DNA of 64,000 bases from Diphasiastrum complanatum (GCA_029204225.1 CM055109.1:48758599-48822598), one strand, 5' to 3'. Shown: positions 1-11,277, counted from the stretch's first letter. Notes: generated from the sequence alone by a model not told the origin. A program made the numbers and translations.

Positions 1-1006
1 CTATGGAATACTAACTCAAATCCCAAAGATACACTAAGCTATAAATCTTCTAAATGGGTTCATCTTCTCCAAACAAAATTTCATCACCTTCATGTAATCC
101 TAATTGCATGAACCATTGGGTGAATCAACTTCTTTATTTAAGAGATCAAATCCAAAACCTCAAGAAATTCCATTTTAATCATAGTCTAAAACTTATACAC
201 AATTTCTTGCAGAAAATAATGCTTCTTGGTACAAATATCCTTAAAATGTCCAACAGTTCAATCAATCAAAATCCCTCGGAGATCCATTAAGTCTCAGACA
301 ATTGTAACCCACTCTAGAGTATTGTAGTTACTCTAATGACTTAATAGCCCCATTTCTAGCATCACATGCAAGAAATCAGCAATCTATCTGTATGTCGATA
401 GATCAAATATATTAGAAACAATAATCTTCATTACAACACAAATACAGATCAATAACTCAATTCCTCAGGCAGGGACTAACAATTCACATGCATACATACT
501 TTTCTATCAGTGACTGTGGAAAAACTACACCAAGGGATACTTCACTCAAACGTCAAACACAAAGTATTTGCACAGATGGGTAAATTAGTTTAAAGACAGT
601 TCTTTAGATCAACTTCACGAAAACACATCAAACGACTGTAATGAAAGTTGTATTGTCTAACCAAATAATGATTTAAGTAATGTATACAAGATTGCTAGTA
701 AACCTGAAGTCACTCACACACAGTAGTGCGAAGAACAGAGATTAAAGAAAATAACCTTAGACGCTCTATTCACTTCTTCAATCTCAAACATACAATAACT
801 TTCTTTCTCTCTCGGTAGTGTGAGAATGAAGCGTGTCTGTATTTATAGCCTACAGAACAAAAAAAATACACCACTTGAAACTCCTGGTGCATCGTGGGAA
901 GGATTTCAGATTATTCAAGATCCAATCCATGTCCCTGATCTTTGGTTACAAAAGGAGCAAACCAACAATCCTGCCAATGTAGAAAAATTAGCATCTACAT
1001 ACAAAA
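1..1006. repeat. Degenerate repeat DNA left of element A
   Basis: No convincing gene. The stretch around 195-480 resembles 21400-21700 in the same orientation: both contain a cttgcag/cttgcaa core followed by atgcttcttggtacaaata and later a gcatcatatgcaagaaa-like phrase. This is therefore a dispersed repeat, probably part of an old retroelement read on the minus strand. A good TATA-like sequence, TATAAATAC, lies on the minus strand near 836-846 and could be an old LTR promoter. Short open frames here are not supported by any motif. Confidence 0.5.
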
Positions 1007-1536
1007 TGAGATGCAAACTCTAAGAGATACTGATCAGACATGAACCAAAACATAAAATATGGTTGTTGTCTGTACAATTACAGTATCCTACTGTATTTCA
1101 CACATGTGGAACCAAAAATAGCAATAAATGATCAATCTAAACATAGAATTGCAAGATAACATCATGAGAGTGCACCAATGAGTAGTAGGACCCAAAGAGA
1201 ACCATGTATAAGGATGAAACGAGAGAGATAAAAGAGAAGATCCCTTTCTCCATGAGTTACAACAATATATAATAGGTCCAAATCCTATTTGGCCACTTGG
1301 CTTTCCCTCCAAAATGTAAACCCTACTATTTTTGGGTCTAGATTCAATGTACCCAACATTCAAATTTGAATCTCTCTCAAACTCGACTACAAACTTTCCC
1401 ACACTTTCAAAAAGTGTTTATTGAATGTATTTTAAACTAATATAACTTCAAAAGTTTATCTCTAAGTCTGAAATGAGTTTTGGCCTCATATTGACAATTT
1501 ACCAAAATATGACTAAACTTGTTGAAATCTCTCACA
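1003..1536 (-). repeat. 3' LTR of element A
   Basis: Direct repeat of 4717-5250, ending in CTCTCACA on the plus strand. It is followed at 1537 by the reverse complement of a polypurine tract, which marks it as the 3' LTR of a minus-strand element. It has the palindrome variant TTCACACATGTGGAA near 1098-1112. A related plus-strand LTR fragment lies at 13078-13230. Confidence 0.85.
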
Positions 1537-1626
1537 TTCCCTTTTCAACTAGTATTGGCATAGTTTTAACCATACTACTTTGATACAACTTTAGAATGAT
1601 TTCCATCCTGAGTATAGATCTCCTTT

Positions 1627-4205
1627 CTAAGGTTCTAAAATATCTTTCATAATGATATAGAGAATAGTGTCCAAATTGGATGCTTCACTATTTCTTATAT
1701 CAATTTTACACATCAAGATATAACTAGAACACGAAGAACCGAATAGAATGTGAATGAAATGATTCCTCCATGTTTCAAAACTTGAACTCTCTAGAAAATT
1801 ACAGCAACCAAACCATAAATGTGAGTGATGACCACTTGCTTGCTTGTCTCCTCCAACTTTGTCCTTTCTTGATATGTCTCCACCATAAAACTCCATGAAT
1901 GAGACTCCATCTCCATCTTGACACAAGATATCATCAAAACTTGATGACTTGGCCATGAATGAGTGACATAATGAACCACATTAGCTTCATTTCCATCAGC
2001 AAAAACAGCCAATAATGCTAGTACAACTCCAACAATAAGATATTGCAAGACAATGTGTATCTTGACAATTTGCACACATTCACATGAAATAGCTCAAACA
2101 TGAGATAGAACAAGTAAAGTAAACTTGAACAACACTTCCTTACTGTTCCTTTGACCTTACTTGAGTCTTCAATAAGCTACAAAAACATATCCATAACATC
2201 TTTGCCAAATAACCTTCCTTTGATGCTCTTGACTAACTCCAAATTGCCACCTTTCCTTTTGTGTTGTTGAAGCCCTTTGAGACCAACCTCTTGATCTTCC
2301 TCTTGACCATCAAAGTCATTGAACAAAATTTGTTTTTCAGATCCATTACTTGATTTTCTAGGATGAAAACCATGAGAATCAATATCCACTTGCATAGCAT
2401 CATCTACACAAAAAGATTTTCCAAAACATGTGAGTAAAGCAAAGTGCGTCGCTTCCACTTCCTTCCTTTCTCTTGATCATCAAAGATATCAAAGATATGA
2501 ATATCTTTAGACTTTAACCTCTGAAAATACTCCCTCTCAAACACATGATCTAGATCCAACAAGATCTTATCAATGCTTGATCTCGATCTTTCACAAAGGT
2601 TAGTGAAAACAATGTCATTGGTGGCACCATCATAAATCAAAAGATAGATTCCAAACTTTACATCCAACATGAAGTAGAGTAGGTGAAGACGAGTATCAAA
2701 CCTAGTAAATCCAGCCTTCTTGAGTCCATAAAAATCTCAAAAAGCTCACCAATGAGATCTCCCTTGTCTTGAAGAAATTGCCTCTCGATTTGCTCCATGT
2801 GGTCTTCTCCAACCAACCTTTTGCCATCTTGATCATGAGTGATCAATTCATAATCATAGAATCCTTTGAGTTGATGAAAATATGTGAGATCCACTTCGTG
2901 GATCTTTCCAAGAACCAATCTTCCATTTCTCTTTCCTTCATAAGACTCCCTCTTAATGATTGCTTCATAAGAAGTAGAAACCTCAAAGACATTAGAAGCC
3001 ACAAAAAAAATGATTAGTACCTTCAACATAAGGATGATTGAAGTACTCTCTTTTTTCAAACAAGAACTTCTACTCAATGATTTAGGTAATGACTCATATG
3101 ATAATGATTCTCCCTCACTATCATTCACAATGACATCATTCAAAGTACATCCTACTTTGAACTCTTCACATACTTCTCTTCTTCTTGACTTGTGACTATC
3201 TCCCTCACCAAGTCTCTGGATAGAACCATTTGATCTACTCTCTTTATGAAGACATGTGACTCCACTTGCTGCAAAAATGACTTTCTTGGACTCATCACAA
3301 AATAATGTAGAAGAACCATCTCCTTCATGCATGCACCTAGCAACATCTTTTTCCATATGATCAAAGAAATAATTAACAACAATCTTTTCCAAGGAAGAAT
3401 CTTCACCTCCATTGATGACGTTAGCTCTTTCCTTACCTTTTACATGCCTGCACTGGCCATGAAGAACCATTGAAACACCATCATTATCCTGAAGACTAGC
3501 CAAGTTAGCACAAAGATGAACATCTCCAAGAAGCATATTAGATCTTGACCTAGATCTAGCATAAGGAAGCTTTTTAGACTTTGCAAAAGATCCACCAATC
3601 TTATTGATGCTAAAAAGGAACTTTGGAAAGTTGAGACCAATCTCTTTTTCCATTCCATCCTTTTTGTTTATCATAACAAAAGCATCAAGCTTGAAAAGTC
3701 TACCTTGTCTATTGCCCCTAGAAACCAAGATTTCTTTCTTTGTAATGAAGCAAGCATCACCACCAGAATTTACCATGTATCATTTCTCTATCATTTGACC
3801 AACACTTAGCAGATTCTTTGAAAGTGAAGGAATGTAAAGAACGCCATCAAGTCTTGCTTTCCTATTAGTAGAGAGACAAATAGGAATTGAACCAATACCT
3901 TCAATCACACACTCACCACCATTGGCCATGTGAATTGCTTTCTTGGCTCCATCATAAGTGACCAAAGAAGTAAAGAACACTTTGTGACTAGTCATGTGTG
4001 AACTAGCTCCACTATCAATCCACCATGAACCTTTGTCACCTTCACTTGATAATAGACTTGAAGAACACATCAAAATAGAACCACCACCACCTAGATCCTC
4101 ATCATTAGTAGTAAAGTTGATTTGTTTGCTACCTTCATCTCTTTGCTTCTTTCTTTTTCTTTCAACCTGTTCCAATGCACAAAGCACTCTCTTGAATGTC
4201 AACAA
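1627..4205 (-). pseudogene. Element A coding remnant: protease plus ORF-X
   Basis: The 5' part (3780-4205) has the Copia retropepsin site as WWIDSGASSHM, followed by the protease and pre-integrase region ending LLSVGQ. A stretch at 2658-3776 (about 370 residues) continues with a GRLFKLDAFVM pre-integrase motif and then matches ORF-X of elements B and C, for example the shared phrases EFKVGCTLND and DSEGESLSY. Matching pieces continue in other frames down to about 1630 (2404-2670, 2177-2458, 1791-2075), so X has several frameshifts. No integrase DDE motif or reverse transcriptase YVDD box is present. The gag and zinc knuckle expected upstream are deleted. Confidence 0.75.
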
Positions 4206-4704
4206 ATGAGCTCAAATGGAACCTCTCAAATTTCTTCTAGCACTTCTAACTAGAAAATCAACACATAGAATAGTGAAATCATGATCAACCTATGATCTAC
4301 CCTCAATATAATGATTCTTTTCACTTCCTAATATTGAAACACACTCAAATGAAGTTCAGTAATCTCACAAACTAGAGATCCAATCAAAATTAGGGTTTTG
4401 ACAAAATCACAAAAAATTGAATATCTCAAATTCTACATGCAATTTCTAAAAACTTGATATATCATCTTGTAGCCTCCAATGAGACCTTCCTAATGCACAA
4501 AAAATCGGCTTATTCTAGTAAACCAAGTGCGAAATTGGAATTGATAAAGTACATAACCCTATATTGAGTTTTGACCTACAAAAGATTAGTTCTACACATG
4601 CAAAAATGCTGATTTTTGAGTAGAAATCAATCTAGCATGCTCTAGCATCAGTAACTCCTCCAAATCCAAATGTGGCTGATCCTTTCATAATTTGAAACAC
4701 AATA

Positions 4705-4716
4705 GCTCTGATACCA
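4705..4716 (-). other. Primer binding site of element A
   Basis: The plus strand reads gctctgatacca, the reverse complement of TGGTATCAGAGC. That is the plant Copia primer site complementary to the 3' end of initiator tRNA-Met. It directly abuts the 5' LTR, which fixes the element's orientation as minus. Confidence 0.9.
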
Positions 4717-5250
4717 TGTATGAGATGTAAACTCTAAGAGATACTGATCAAACATGAACCAAAACATAAAATATGGTTGTTGTCCATACAATTGTAGTAC
4801 CCTACTGTATTTCACACATGTGAAACCAAAAATAGCAATAAACGATCATTCTACACATAGAATTGCAAGATAACATTATGAGAGTGCACCAATGAGTAGT
4901 AGAACCCAAAGAGAACCATGTATAAGGATGAAATGAGAGAGAGAGAAGAGAGAATATCCCTCTCCATGAGCTACAACAATATATAACAAGTCCAAACCTA
5001 TTTGGCCACTTGGCTTTCCCTCCAAAATGTAAACCCTACTATTTTCGGGTCTAGATTCAATGTACCGAACATCCAAATTTGAATCTCTCTCAGACTCGAC
5101 TACCAACTTTCTCACACTTTAAAAAAGTACTTATTGAATGTATTTTAAACTAATATAACTTCAAAAAGTTTATCTCTAAGTCTAAAATGAGTTTTGGCCT
5201 CATATTGACAATTTACCAAAATATGACTAAACTTGTTGAAATCTCTCACA
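4717..5250 (-). repeat. 5' LTR of element A
   Basis: Direct repeat of the 1003-1536 LTR with scattered substitutions and small indels. It lies next to the primer site. It contains TTCACACATGTGAAA at 4811-4825, a near-perfect palindrome in which the central CACGTG of the other elements reads CATGTG. Confidence 0.85.
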
Positions 5251-5340
5251 TGTCACTACATTTACAAATTCTAGTTAACGTATAAGTTACAAGTACATGT
5301 AATTGTACAATTGATGGTTTCTTGTGGCGATGCGAATCTA

Positions 5341-5345
5341 GTCGC
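5341..5345. other. Left target-site duplication of element B
   Basis: GTCGC immediately outside the LTR terminus, repeated at 10913-10917. A 5-bp duplication is the normal footprint of Copia integrase. Removing the element restores a continuous GTCGC-TTCGTATT junction. Confidence 0.95.
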
Positions 5346-5992
5346 TGTGAAAAATACAGATCCTAAGTGGATCTAAACTCCAAGATCATTGGCTTGAATG
5401 CTTGCACTCCAAACTACATAAGCTAGGAATTGGCAACACATTCTATGCTACCTAGAATGCAAAGAACTTGATCAAAAAGCATTTATCACAAATGGAAACT
5501 TCCATAAACATCAAGTGCGGCCCAAAATAGCATTATACAGTCCATAATACATCAGCCTACCACTTTTGGAAAGCACCTAAGATCATACACACAAAGCTTG
5601 AACTCAATCACTACACAATGCCAACAATGGAAGGAGAACCCAATAGAAAAATCTCTCATTAAGCAAATGAATACAATGGATCTGCTCCAACCTGTTTCTC
5701 CACGGCCTACCTGCTATATATAGCTGAGAGAGATGACTCTCTCTCCTCTCTCTAGACCCTCCTTACCTAAAATATGCCCTATATAGGTAAAATTGGCATA
5801 TATGTCCAAAATACATGAAAATAGACTCATTTCGAAGGTCTTGAAGTTTGACACTTCTTCATACTGAAAAAATACACTTACTAAAAATATCTAGACCTGT
5901 TTCACACGTGTGAAAAGTCAGATCCTAAACTATGTGCCATTTTTAGCAATTTTGGCCTAAAACTAGACAAGGAAATGTTGACAATTTTCACA
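5346..5992 (-). repeat. 3' LTR of element B
   Basis: 647-bp LTR with ends TGTGAA and TTCACA, a perfect inverted terminus. A TATA box, CTATATATAG, lies at 5714-5723; it reads the same on both strands and fits a minus-strand promoter. The LTR contains a pyrimidine/purine-rich tract (about 5735-5757) and a perfect G-box palindrome. It is the longer of the pair by a 5-bp indel near 5925. Confidence 0.95.
5903..5912. promoter_or_regulatory. CACACGTGTG palindrome (G-box core) in B 3' LTR
   Basis: The full perfect palindrome is TTTCACACGTGTGAAA, 16 bp. CACGTG is the core bound by plant bZIP and bHLH factors. In element sense it lies upstream of the TATA box at 5714-5723, as an upstream promoter element would. 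Confidence 0.6.
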
Positions 5993-6005
5993 CTCCCTCT
6001 TCAAC

Positions 6006-9000
6006 TTAACTTGCTAGTTTTACAACACTACTTTGTTCCAACTTAAGAATGATCTCCATCATCAGAATAGATCTCTTCTCAAGGATCCTAATATGTACAA
6101 AATAGGACACAACATAATTGATATAGATAATAGTGTCCATATAGGATGCTTCACTATTTCTTACATCAATTTTACATAGAATCATAAAAATGGTACATGT
6201 AAAAGAACATAGAATCTCAATTAATGAATTCCTCCATGTATCCATCTCTGGTTTCTCTGTAAAATAGCAGCAAACAAGTTGTAAATGAAAGTGATCAACA
6301 AGTGTTTGCATGCCTCCTCCACATTTCACTATACATATAGTGAATGCAACATGTATCTCCATGAATGAACTTCCATCACCACCTTGCCTTTGTAGATCTT
6401 CAATCCATGAAAGCCTTTGAGTGAATGAATGCCAAAAAGATGTGTTCCCTACTCCATTTGAATGACCAAAACCTGAACTTGAAATACTTGAAGTACCTCC
6501 ACAAGATTTGCACACAACGCTTGATCCTACAATGTCAACAAGTTGCCAATTTGCCAACACTAGAATACTAGATCTTGAACTTTGTTCAAAAGAAAACATA
6601 TTGACCACTTCAATACCTTTCAAGATCTGAATGAATTCATGTACTTGATCATACAAACCAGCAATGATAACTATTCCATCTCCAAGATCCAAAGGATGCA
6701 AAACTATGGAACTAGTTTTATTGAAATTTGACAATTTCAACACATTGACATAACAATGTTCATACATGAGATTAGGCAAGTGAGGTAGAGTAAGAAGACA
6801 CTTCCTTGCAGCTCCAAAGACCTTACTTGAACCTTCAAGAACCTGTAAAAACAGATCCAAAATGCCTTGACCATTTGTCTCTTCTTTGATGCTTTTCACT
6901 AGCTTCGAATTGCCACTTGTCTCTTGGTGTTGATGAAGCAATCCAAGATCAACCTCTTGATCTTCCAATAAGACATCAAAGATCTTGCATATGTGAACAT
7001 CTTCAGATCTGAAACTCTGAAGATACTCCCTCTCAAACACATGATTAAGATCCCACAAGATCTCATCAATGCTCAAATTTGACCCTTCACTATAGTTAGT
7101 GAAAACAATGCCACCATCATAAACCAAAAGATAGATTCCAACATTTCCATTTAACATGAAGTAGAGTAGGTGAAGATGAGTATCAAACCTAATCAAAACA
7201 TCCCTCTTGAGTTCATAACAAACCTCAATAAGCTCACCAATGATATCTCCCTTGCCTTGAAGAAGTTGCCACTTGAGTTGCTCCATGTAGTCTTCTTCAA
7301 CCAACCTTTTGCCATCTTGACCATGAATGAACAATCCACCACAATCATAGAATGCTTTGAGTTGATGAAGAGATGTTAGATCCATGCTTTGGATCTTCCC
7401 AAGAACCACTCTTCCATTGCCCTTTCCTTCACAAGACTCCCTCTTAATGCTAGCACCACAAAAGTTAGAAACCTCCCTCTTGATAGTTGCACCATAAGAA
7501 GTAGAAGACTCTTGAATATTAGAAGCCAAGAAAAGAATCCTTAGTACCTTCAACATAAGAGTGATTGAAGTACTCTCTCTTTTCAAACATGAACTTCTAC
7601 TCAATGATTTAGGTAATGAGTCATATGATAATGATTCTTCCTCACTATCGTTCATAAAAACATCATTCAAAGTACATCCTACTTTGAACACTTCACATAC
7701 TTCTCTTCCTTTTGACTTGTGATCTCCCTCACCAAGTCTCATGATAGAAACCTTTGATCTACTCTTTTTATGAAGAAATGTGACACCACTTGTTGCACAA
7801 ATGACTTTATCACAAAAAGATGTAAAAGAACCATTTCCTTCAAGCATGCTCAAAGCACCATCATCTTTTCCCACATGATTACATACATCAATATGAAAAG
7901 AATTAGAAGAACAACCATCTTCTTGCAAAGAATGACACTTAGCATCTCCATCTTTTTCCATATGAACAAACAAGTCATTAGCAACAATCACTTCCAAAGA
8001 AGAATCTTCATCAACTCCATTGATGAAGTTAGCTCCTTCCTTACCTTTTCCATTTTTGCACTTGCCATCTAGCACCATTGAAGAACCACCAAGCCTTGGA
8101 AGTCCATGAGTAGAAGAGTACAAACATGATGCTAATTTAGCTCCACATGACTCCATATGACTAGTAGGTAACACTAGTGCATCTTCAAGATCCAATGGAT
8201 CCAAAAAATTGACCATAGATTCACCAAAGCTTGCCAAGTTAGCACAACAATTATCATCTCCAAGAAGTACATTAGATCTCAACCTAGATCTAGCATTTTG
8301 TTTCTTATGGCATTCATTTGCAAAATGTCCTTTTATCCCACAATAAAAGCACTTGAACTTTGACTTATTGTTCTTAGTAGAAGAGGAAGAGGAAGAGTGA
8401 TCATCATGATCAAAGTTACCACCTTTGGACCATTTCCCTTTGCCTTTACCTTTGCCCTTGAATTTGCCTTTTGTGAAGAAAGCCTCTTCACCTCCACCTT
8501 GCAAGGATGCACCATCAAGCTTTGATTGCAACCTATGTTCTTCAGCCAATAAGATTTCTTGCAAGTCAACCACACTTGGCAAGACTCTTTGAATGGCAAA
8601 ACTTTGCACAAGGTTAGCATGTTCATTTAGCAAACCATTCAACATAACTTGGACTATTTCACCATCTTTTATGTTCTCATCAATGCATGCTAAATCATCA
8701 CTTAGGGACTTAACTCTCAAGATAAATGCATGAGCACTTTCACCCTCTCTTTGCCTACTAGAAAATATTTGTCTCCTTAGGGTCAATACCCTAGATGTGG
8801 ACTTTGATTCAAAGAGCTTCTTTAAGGCATTCCATGCCTCACTTGCACTTTGACACTTTCCAACTTCCTTGAGAAGTTCATTTGTAACATTCATTTTAAT
8901 GATATGAAGAGCCCTTTTGGCCTTCTTATCAAACCTTTGTTGCTCTTGAAGTGTGAGAGGTCTCTCTTCAATTTCTGCAACTATGTCCATGAGTTCATTC

Positions 9001-9098
9001 AACTCAAGTAAGGACTCCATCCTCACTTTCCAAGTAGAGTAGTTTGATGAACTCAACCTTTCACTAGACTCTAGCATGATCCCACCATTGGAAGCCAT
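6006..9098 (-). CDS. Gag-X fusion polyprotein of element B (1030 residues)
   Basis: The first ATG on the minus strand (9096-9098) opens an uninterrupted 1030-codon frame ending just before the polypurine tract. Residues 1 to about 210 are Copia gag (UBN2/retrotran_gag type), starting MASNGGIML with SSNYSTWKVRMESLL near the N-terminus. A basic GKGKGKGKGKW tract follows, then a CCHC zinc knuckle at residues 250-263 (CFYCGIKGHFANEC) for RNA binding. Directly after the knuckle, at about residue 270, the reading passes into ORF-X (about 760 residues). In element C a protease lies in between, so B carries an in-frame protease deletion. X has no DSG, DDE or YVDD motif. It is Ser/Leu-rich with scattered Cys, and I do not recognise it. 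Gag should form virus-like particles; the role of X is unknown. Confidence 0.8.
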   Translation of the reverse strand: MASNGGIMLESSERLSSSNYSTWKVRMESLLELNELMDIVAEIEERPLTLQEQQRFDKKAKRALHIIKMNVTNELLKEVGKCQSASEAWNALKKLFESKSTSRVLTLRRQIFSSRQREGESAHAFILRVKSLSDDLACIDENIKDGEIVQVMLNGLLNEHANLVQSFAIQRVLPSVVDLQEILLAEEHRLQSKLDGASLQGGGEEAFFTKGKFKGKGKGKGKWSKGGNFDHDDHSSSSSSTKNNKSKFKCFYCGIKGHFANECHKKQNARSRLRSNVLLGDDNCCANLASFGESMVNFLDPLDLEDALVLPTSHMESCGAKLASCLYSSTHGLPRLGGSSMVLDGKCKNGKGKEGANFINGVDEDSSLEVIVANDLFVHMEKDGDAKCHSLQEDGCSSNSFHIDVCNHVGKDDGALSMLEGNGSFTSFCDKVICATSGVTFLHKKSRSKVSIMRLGEGDHKSKGREVCEVFKVGCTLNDVFMNDSEEESLSYDSLPKSLSRSSCLKRESTSITLMLKVLRILFLASNIQESSTSYGATIKREVSNFCGASIKRESCEGKGNGRVVLGKIQSMDLTSLHQLKAFYDCGGLFIHGQDGKRLVEEDYMEQLKWQLLQGKGDIIGELIEVCYELKRDVLIRFDTHLHLLYFMLNGNVGIYLLVYDGGIVFTNYSEGSNLSIDEILWDLNHVFEREYLQSFRSEDVHICKIFDVLLEDQEVDLGLLHQHQETSGNSKLVKSIKEETNGQGILDLFLQVLEGSSKVFGAARKCLLTLPHLPNLMYEHCYVNVLKLSNFNKTSSIVLHPLDLGDGIVIIAGLYDQVHEFIQILKGIEVVNMFSFEQSSRSSILVLANWQLVDIVGSSVVCKSCGGTSSISSSGFGHSNGVGNTSFWHSFTQRLSWIEDLQRQGGDGSSFMEIHVAFTICIVKCGGGMQTLVDHFHLQLVCCYFTEKPEMDTWRNSLIEILCSFTCTIFMILCKIDVRNSEASYMDTIIYINYVVSYFVHIRILEKRSILMMEIILKLEQSSVVKLAS

Positions 9099-10258
9099 GA
9101 TTCTAATGTTTCTTCAACTTTTAGGTTTTGTCCTAAAGCACTTAGCACTCACTTTTCTCTCAACAAATGATAGATAAAGAGATCTATGAAGATTTAGGAC
9201 CCTAAAACACTTCTATCTTGAACCTAGATGGTTTCCAAGCATAGAAAGGAAGATTGAAACACATGCAACACTTTGCACACACTAAGAATGGATTACAAAA
9301 TCAAACCAACCTGAACACACTCTTGCTTAAGCTCTCAAACTTTCCAGCAAGTGACCAAATCAAGTTATGGTGTGAAGAGTTACTTGCATTCTTAGAAAAT
9401 ACCCAAAACTAGGATGCCAAGATTACCTAGTAATGAACAAACTTGATCAACATATGATCAACACACTAAGATATTGATTCAACCTGTAAAACCACATGTA
9501 AACCACACTTCTAAAAGTTTATAAACTCCAGCAAGTGATAAATACAAGATTTAGAGGTGAATGAATGAGCACACTTAGTGAATCACAAGACTAGCTTCAC
9601 TATCTTGTCAAATCTTGGTGTTTAGATGTAGATCTAAGATCACTTCACATGAGAATGTTCCTCAACCTGTTAAGAACCTGAAAACACACTTGCATAATGG
9701 TTAACACCTTCCAGCAAATGCTCCAATCAAATTACATAAGGAGAGTTACTTACATGCTCAACAAAGTACACCAAAAATTATGCCAAAATTGATGACAATC
9801 TTTACAATATGCTCTTCACAATGGAGCTTACAATATGTTCACCCAAAAAAGGGGATCTTTCATCCAAATGGGAGCTTTGCTCAGCCTTTAGGAGAATTAC
9901 AACTCACTCAAAAGAGCATTTGTCATCCACTTAAGGAGAAGTTTCATCCACTTAAGGAGAGTGTTCATCCAAGAATGGAGATTGTCAACAATAGGATTGA
10001 AAAGAACATTGTTAGTATGGAATATGCACAAGCCTCACAATCACAAATGATTAGGTGTTATGATCTGATCCAAAATAGTTTCTTTTCAGCCTCTGATCTT
10101 CAATAGACCTGAAATATGCTTTTGATCCACAAGTTCAACTCACAAAACAAAGGTTAGTAAGATTTGATCAACAAAGCAATGCAAAATCATGCTAGAACTT
10201 GATCAAACATCCAAATATCACCAAAAATGGAATACTTACTGTAAATAGAAGCCAACCA
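9099..10258 (-). other. Leader (5' UTR) of element B
   Basis: 1.16 kb between the primer site and the gag ATG. It corresponds to 15091-16216 of element C. It contains a short tandem motif around 9928-9972 in which a catccacttaaggag unit is repeated. On the opposite (plus) strand a 108-codon frame runs from 9780 to 10106; the same antisense frame is recognisable in C but is frameshifted there. I see no domain in it. Confidence 0.6.
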
Positions 10259-10270
10259 GCTCTGATACCA
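10259..10270 (-). other. Primer binding site of element B
   Basis: gctctgatacca on the plus strand is the reverse complement of TGGTATCAGAGC, complementary to initiator tRNA-Met, and touches the 5' LTR. Confidence 0.92.
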
Positions 10271-10912
10271 TGTGAAAAATACAGATCCTAAGTGGATCTA
10301 AACTCCAAGATCATTGGCTTGAATGCTTGCACTCCAAACTACATAAGCTAGGAATTGGCAACACATTCTATGCTACCTAGAATGCAAAGAACTTGATCAA
10401 AAAGCATTTATCACAAATGGAAACTTCCATAAACATCAAGTGCGGCCCAAAATAGCATTATACAGTCCATAATACATCAGCCTACCACTTTTGAAAAGCA
10501 CCTAAGATCATACACACAAAGCTTGAACTCAATCACTACACAATGCCAACAATGGAAGGAGAACCCAATAGAAAAATCTCTCATTAAGCAAATGAATACA
10601 ATGGATCTGCTCCAACCTGTTTCTCCACGGCCTACCTTCTATATATAGCTGAGAGAGATGACTCTCTCTCCTCTCTCTAGACCCTCCTTACCTAAAATAT
10701 GCCCTATATAGGTAAAATTGGCATATATGTCCAAAATACATGAAAATGGACTCATTTCGAAGGTCTTGAAGTTTGACACTTCTTCATACTGAAAAAATAC
10801 ACTTACTAAAAATATCTAGACCTGTTTCACACGTGTGAAAAGTCAGAAACTATGTGCCATTTTTAGCAATTTTGGCCTAAAACTAGACAAGGAAATGTTG
10901 ACAATTTTCACA
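10271..10912 (-). repeat. 5' LTR of element B
   Basis: 642-bp LTR, nearly identical to 5346-5992. TATA box CTATATATAG at 10639-10648. The terminus TTCACA is followed immediately by the right target duplication GTCGC (10913-10917). Confidence 0.95.
10828..10837. promoter_or_regulatory. CACACGTGTG palindrome in B 5' LTR
   Basis: Perfect copy of the B palindrome in the promoter-bearing LTR. It lies about 180-190 bp upstream, in element sense, of the TATA box at 10639-10648. Confidence 0.6.
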
Positions 10913-10917
10913 GTCGC

Positions 10918-11277
10918 TTCGTATTACAGGTGTCGTATCATTTCAAGAGGTCTTGTTCTTTAGTAAAAGACAGGTCCTTAGCAATTACATCCAAAAAATG
11001 ATATAGACCTCTTCATAATATATATGTCTAGTGCATATCCTCATTTTCAAATATATATTGTCATTTTTGAAGTAAATATACAGATTTGTGGTATCACATG
11101 GTATTTTGGGCATATGTTCCAGTATCTTTTAATGATGAAGTATGGTTATGAAATCCTGTAAATTATGATTGACGAATCATAAGATTCTAAATATTTATGA
11201 TTGATGGATCATAAATTGATCCTTAAAGGTCATTAAAGAATATAAAGAAATGTGATGATTCTTAACAGATGATTAAT
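10918..11277. other. No gene seen
   Basis: AT-rich DNA that is the right-hand side of the locus into which B inserted. A short imperfect repeat (gattgacgaatcataa / gattgatggatcataa) sits at about 11168-11215. No coding or RNA feature is visible. Confidence 0.6.

Larger units (their letters stand above)
1003..5250 (-). mobile_element. Element A: non-autonomous Copia-type LTR retrotransposon (X family)
   Basis: Two direct repeats of about 530 bp bound a 3.2-kb interior. On the minus strand the order is 5' LTR (4717-5250), primer site complementary to initiator tRNA-Met (4705-4716), a leader, protease, ORF-X remnants, a polypurine tract (about 1537-1552, AAAAGGGAA in element sense) and 3' LTR (1003-1536). 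Gag is missing: the leader joins directly to the protease region. There is no integrase core, reverse transcriptase or RNase H. The flanks (caaaa on the left, tgtca on the right) do not give a clear target duplication, so the ends may be rearranged. Coding parts are broken by frameshifts, so A is older than B. Confidence 0.85.
5346..10912 (-). mobile_element. Element B: young, complete non-autonomous Copia-type element carrying gag fused to ORF-X
   Basis: A complete 5.57-kb element flanked by the perfect 5-bp target duplication GTCGC (5341-5345 and 10913-10917). Its LTRs (5346-5992 and 10271-10912) differ by only about three substitutions and one 5-bp indel by eye, so insertion was recent. 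The primer site TGGTATCAGAGC is at 10259-10270 and the polypurine tract GAAGAGGGAG at about 5993-6003, both in minus-strand sense. The interior holds a 1.16-kb leader and one 1030-codon ORF. No protease, integrase or reverse transcriptase is encoded, so the element needs proteins in trans. Confidence 0.95.

Noticed and set aside
5251-5340. A target duplication for element A
   Set aside because: Bases flanking the two LTRs do not match at 4-6 bp, and no shift of the boundary fixes this.
7770-8072. Plus-strand frames inside element B and similar antisense frames in A, C and I
   Set aside because: Antisense shadows of the polyprotein; no motif and no independent support.
8333-8626. 97-codon frame overlapping gag of B, and the matching frame 16689-16991 in C
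   Set aside because: A shadow of gag in another frame; its conservation follows from gag conservation.
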